Below, in pieces: positions 19,949 through 22,639 of a stretch of 22,639 nt of DNA. How positions within the stretch are numbered: position 1 is the first letter of the stretch; the number at the start of each line of letters is the position of its first letter. The DNA is taken from the NCBI GenBank assembly GCA_015680685.1, contig MNCI01036718.1, positions 316,835 through 339,473 on the forward strand. The letters are read 5' to 3'. The notes beneath the pieces are model-generated. The model ran no database searches. It saw only the letters and a program-made list of their open reading frames with translations, and was not told where the DNA came from. A program made the translations under genes and the position numbers. The stretch comes from Gnetum montanum (lineage: Eukaryota > Streptophyta > Gnetopsida > Gnetales > Gnetaceae).

Positions 19949-20230
19949 AGTACGACTTGATTACGAGCGTCTACGGACGTGTACGGCTAGTCAAGGAATC
20001 GGCTGCTTGACGCAATGCATGAGTACGAATCAATTACGAGCATTGGCTACTTGGTAACCCAGTAGCGTATTCCAAGATTCTGCGCTTGGTAATCCCAGTA
20101 GTAGTCCGATGTGTATGGCTAGTTGAGGAATCGGCTGCTCATTGCTAGGCTAGAACGTGTGATAAGTACGACTTAGTTACGAGCACCCACGGGTGTGTAC
20201 GACTGGCTAAGGGATCGGCTGCTTATCATA
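19949..20230 (+). repeat. Three rounds of a two-module repeat in U5 of element 3
   Basis: Module A (agtacgacttgattacgagc) is at about 19949, 20022 and 20164; module B (gtgtacggctagtcaagg and on to aatcggctgct) at about 19979, 20110 and 20194. They alternate with unequal spacers. Element 1 has two rounds, so copy number varies between family members, as expected of an expanding internal repeat. Confidence 0.7.
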
Positions 20231-20651
20231 CTTAAGCTAAATAGGTGCCTCAGTACGACCACTTCGAGCACTTGCGTTACGTATGGCGATCCCAGTAACG
20301 ATTAGCGTTTGGTAAGCCATAGTTGCATAGTTCAGGGTGTGTCCGGTAAGTGGGAACGAATGCTGATGCTAGTTAATTTAGACTTAGATCTTTAGTTAGA
20401 GTTAGCTTAGTTTCTCAACCCTTCCCTCTGATAGCATAGGAGATAAGCCGAAAATACCATAAAAATCACATACCTCAGACTTGCTTAACCATACACCGTG
20501 ACACTTATAAGCAAGCCTGGGAAGACAACGAACGATTAACCCCAAGTGTTTCTTGTGGCGTTAAGGCATTTAGTCTACGGAGTTTGACCGGATCGTGCGT
20601 GTACGCACGTATTCGTATGGTTGAGTGTAGGGGTACCTCGCCACTCATCAT

Positions 20652-20670
20652 TGGCACCGTTGCCGGGGAC
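20652..20670 (+). other. Primer binding site of element 3 (tRNA-Asp type)
   Basis: TGGCACCGTTGCCGGGGAC differs at one base from the complement of the 3' end of plant tRNA-Asp as I remember it. It starts one base after the LTR end, the standard location for minus-strand priming. Confidence 0.92.
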
Positions 20671-20796
20671 TAAGTGTTTTTTCGCCAATTGAACATAAGG
20701 GATATCACTCACATCGTTGTGAGCCTAAAACGAACCTTAGGGTTAATCAGTTAATCAAGAACATTAAATAACGGTGAAAACTGCACACCAATAGAA

Positions 20797-22639
20797 ATGG
20801 CTTCTTCTCACGAAATCAACTCCCCTAAGGACAATACAGGAGAAAGTCAGCATCATACGCATAACTGAGATCAACCATGTCCTCAACAGTCTAAGGTCAC
20901 ATATACTCATCCCGATGAGTATGTGCCGGATTTGACCTTTGTTTTCCATCAAGATGAGCAACTGCGGTGGAGAGACATGCAAGGTAACATCGTGTTACCC
21001 CCAGATCGCTCTGCTTCCAATATGCTTTCCTGTGCCTTGGTACGGATTGGCATGCATGAGCTGCTTGCTGAATACGTTTTGGATGATTATGACACAAGGG
21101 ATTATCGTCCCAAAAATGCCCAACGTATTCGGGATGCAAGCTAGGAGAGCCAACATTCGCTACTGAAGGGCAAGGTTCCCCACGTCATTAGTGAAATAGG
21201 AGAAGAGGAACCCCTCACGATGGGTCTCTTAGAAAATAATGTTCCTCCTCCTCACACTAGTGAAGAGGTTAGGCATCAGGGCCTTAGATCAACGGTACAT
21301 ATTCTAGGCTCTGATCCCCGTGAGCACCAGCTGTTCACGGCAGGAACAATCACTCATACTAATGACAGACTCGTTGACCGTCACAATGATCGGGGCCGAA
21401 GCAGTCGAAGAGAAGGCACGAAATATCACCATGGTGATGGATCCCCTTCTTCTTCTCCTTCATCTCATCATTCACACTCTCCTTTCACATCTGGGCACAG
21501 CCAGCATGGGCATAACGCAGAGAATAAAGGTAAAAGAGATGAAATGCCTCGACAGGAAAGTCAAGAGGTGTTAGGACAAGGGCAAGGACGTAGGGAGAAT
21601 AGGGAACCACCACGTAGACATCACAGACGTCATGAAAGAGATGATCATGAAGAACCCCTATTCGCAACCCGAAGTATGCTCGATATTAGAGAGGTAGTTA
21701 GGATTCCCACAAGGCATTTAAGAGATAGTAGGATCAAGCGTTTGGATATAAATAATATCCCACGTTTTGAAGGGGGATACAACGTTGATCCTCAACACCA
21801 TTTACAGGCATTCCACGATGCCTATGCCTTGCAGAATATTGACAATGAGTGGCAAAAACTCAAGTTGTTCCTAAGGACACTCACTAAAGAAGCAGAGAGC
21901 TGGTACCAGTCCTTAGAACCAGAAACCATCAAGAGGTGGAGTACGATGCTTGAATTGTTCAACAACAAATATCAAATGTACTCCAGAGTGTCTAACCTGC
22001 GTAAGCAGATCCAAGGCTGGAAACAAGGAACTCATGAATCCTTGGATGCTTCCATGGCCCGTTACTACACATTGCTACATCGTTGCCTGGGCCATGGGTA
22101 CGCTAAGCGGAATCAACTTCGCCACCTCGTGAATGGGCTATGAAATGAAATGAGAAGAACTCTTGGGACTTACACCCAGGGGAGACTCTCTCAACTAAGA
22201 GCCCATGAAGTTGAAGTATTGTTGGAACAAGTAGCGCAAGAAGAGGGTGAGCTACTTAAAAGAGAAAGTGCGGAGGAATACAACCGCGATCCCTCCCTTC
22301 GCAAGAAGGAAGTGAAATTCTGTGATGAGGAGGATGAGTCACCACTTGAAGAGTTGGTGAAACAGAAAACTGTGCCGATCCAGAAGTTAACAACGGAGGT
22401 ATCGGCTAAGGTAGATCAAATGTGGGATTCCTTAGACTCGTGAATAGAAACAGTTTTGAAAATTGTAGAGGAGTCTAAGGATGAGCAAAGTAGTGATAAA
22501 GGCAAAAACATGCGGAGAAACTTTAACCCTGCACATAACAAGGGTAAGGAAAAAATCTCTAACTCCGATGAGGCTGAAAATTCGGATTTAGAAAATGATG
22601 GTGGATGTAAGGTCTGCTACTATGACCATCCTAAGGGAT
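20797..22639 (+). pseudogene. gag: gag of element 3, one frame with four stop codons, partial
   Basis: Gag forms the virus-like particle and packages element RNA. The ATG at 20797 (MASSHEINSP) is chosen because element 1 has the matching MSSSHK start. The frame is unbroken by indels to the window edge but contains TGA at 20866, TAG at 21142, TGA at 22141 and TGA at 22441. Visible are GNIVLPPDR (about 20983-21009), a Ser/His-rich stretch (about 21420-21510), an Arg/His-rich basic stretch (about 21595-21650), the gag core with RFEGGYNVDPQHHLQAFHDA (21763-21822), ESWYQSLEPETIKRW and YYTLLHRCLGHGYA, and at the end CKVCYYDHPKG, the start of a small zinc-knuckle-like motif. The ATG at 21220 opens a long frame but lies inside the conserved region and is not the natural start. 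Confidence 0.93.

Larger units (their letters stand above)
19559..20650 (+). repeat. 5' LTR of element 3 (1092 bp)
   Basis: Begins TGATAAGATGCG and ends CTCATCA, one base before the PBS. From the start, it holds the palindrome array (19581-19675), TATA box (19692-19699), AATAAA (19866-19871), a modular repeat (19949-20230) and a conserved 3' portion with tagtctacggagtt and gtatggttgagtgtagggg. With the TATA box only about 135 bases from the LTR start, U3 would be short and most of the LTR would be R plus U5. Confidence 0.93.
19559..22639 (+). mobile_element. Element 3: Athila-like Ty3/gypsy retrotransposon, 5' LTR and gag
   Basis: Same family as element 1 in the opposite orientation: complete 5' LTR, PBS one base after it, a leader of about 126 bases, then gag running off the right edge. 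It is the least decayed of the three: its palindromes keep their CpGs, and gag has no frameshift over 1.84 kb. Protease and pol should follow to the right. Confidence 0.94.

Noticed and set aside
21220-22143. 307-residue open frame as a stand-alone gene starting at 21220
   Set aside because: Its ATG lies in the middle of gag homology that is also present upstream in the same frame; it is the part between two stop codons.
1-22639. tRNA, rRNA or other RNA genes
   Set aside because: No tRNA-like cloverleaf or rRNA segment was noticed; the tRNA-Asp-like 19-mers are primer binding sites next to LTRs.

Overview
This window looks like intergenic chromosome from a land plant, probably one with a large, repeat-rich genome. 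It holds no recognisable host gene and no RNA gene. Nearly everything that can be identified is decayed Ty3/gypsy LTR retrotransposon. The lineage appears to be Athila-like (non-chromovirus Athila/Tat group), judging from the gag and reverse transcriptase motifs, a primer binding site matching tRNA-Asp, and the long stretch between integrase and 3' LTR in the oldest copy. The species cannot be told from the sequence.

There are three related elements. Element 1 (about 1-6885, minus strand) has its 5' LTR at 5911-6885, a PBS at 5891-5909, then gag, protease, reverse transcriptase, RNase H and integrase, running off the left edge within the integrase C-terminus. Element 2 (6886-17711, plus strand) is much older. 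It starts abruptly in mid-gag at the end of element 1, continues through protease, RT, RNase H and integrase to about 11.7 kb, then has about 5 kb of post-integrase sequence with a decayed extra reading frame, and ends with a polypurine-like tract and a degenerate 3' LTR (16880-17711). Element 1 has therefore inserted into the gag gene of element 2, whose 5' part should lie beyond the left edge. Element 3 (19559-22639, plus strand, running off the right edge) is the best preserved copy: complete 5' LTR (19559-20650), PBS (20652-20670) and 1.84 kb of gag in one frame broken only by four stop codons. Elements 1 and 3 are the same family in opposite, back-to-back orientation.

The 17712-19558 stretch separates element 2 from element 3. 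It is AT-rich and non-coding, with three diverged copies of a local repeat, GATA-rich low-complexity DNA and a degenerate minisatellite.

All the coding regions are broken (stops, frameshifts, lost catalytic residues), so none of the copies seems able to move by itself. The most unusual signal is in the LTRs: an array of GCGATATCGC-type palindromes directly upstream of the TATA box, in an LTR with a very short U3 and a very long inferred U5. The array is intact in element 3, part-decayed in element 1 and turned into ATGATATCAT-like sequence in element 2, a visible record of CpG loss. Other points of interest are a non-canonical zinc knuckle kept in all three gags, a lysine at the catalytic glutamate position in both integrases, and a conserved cysteine cluster between protease and RT.
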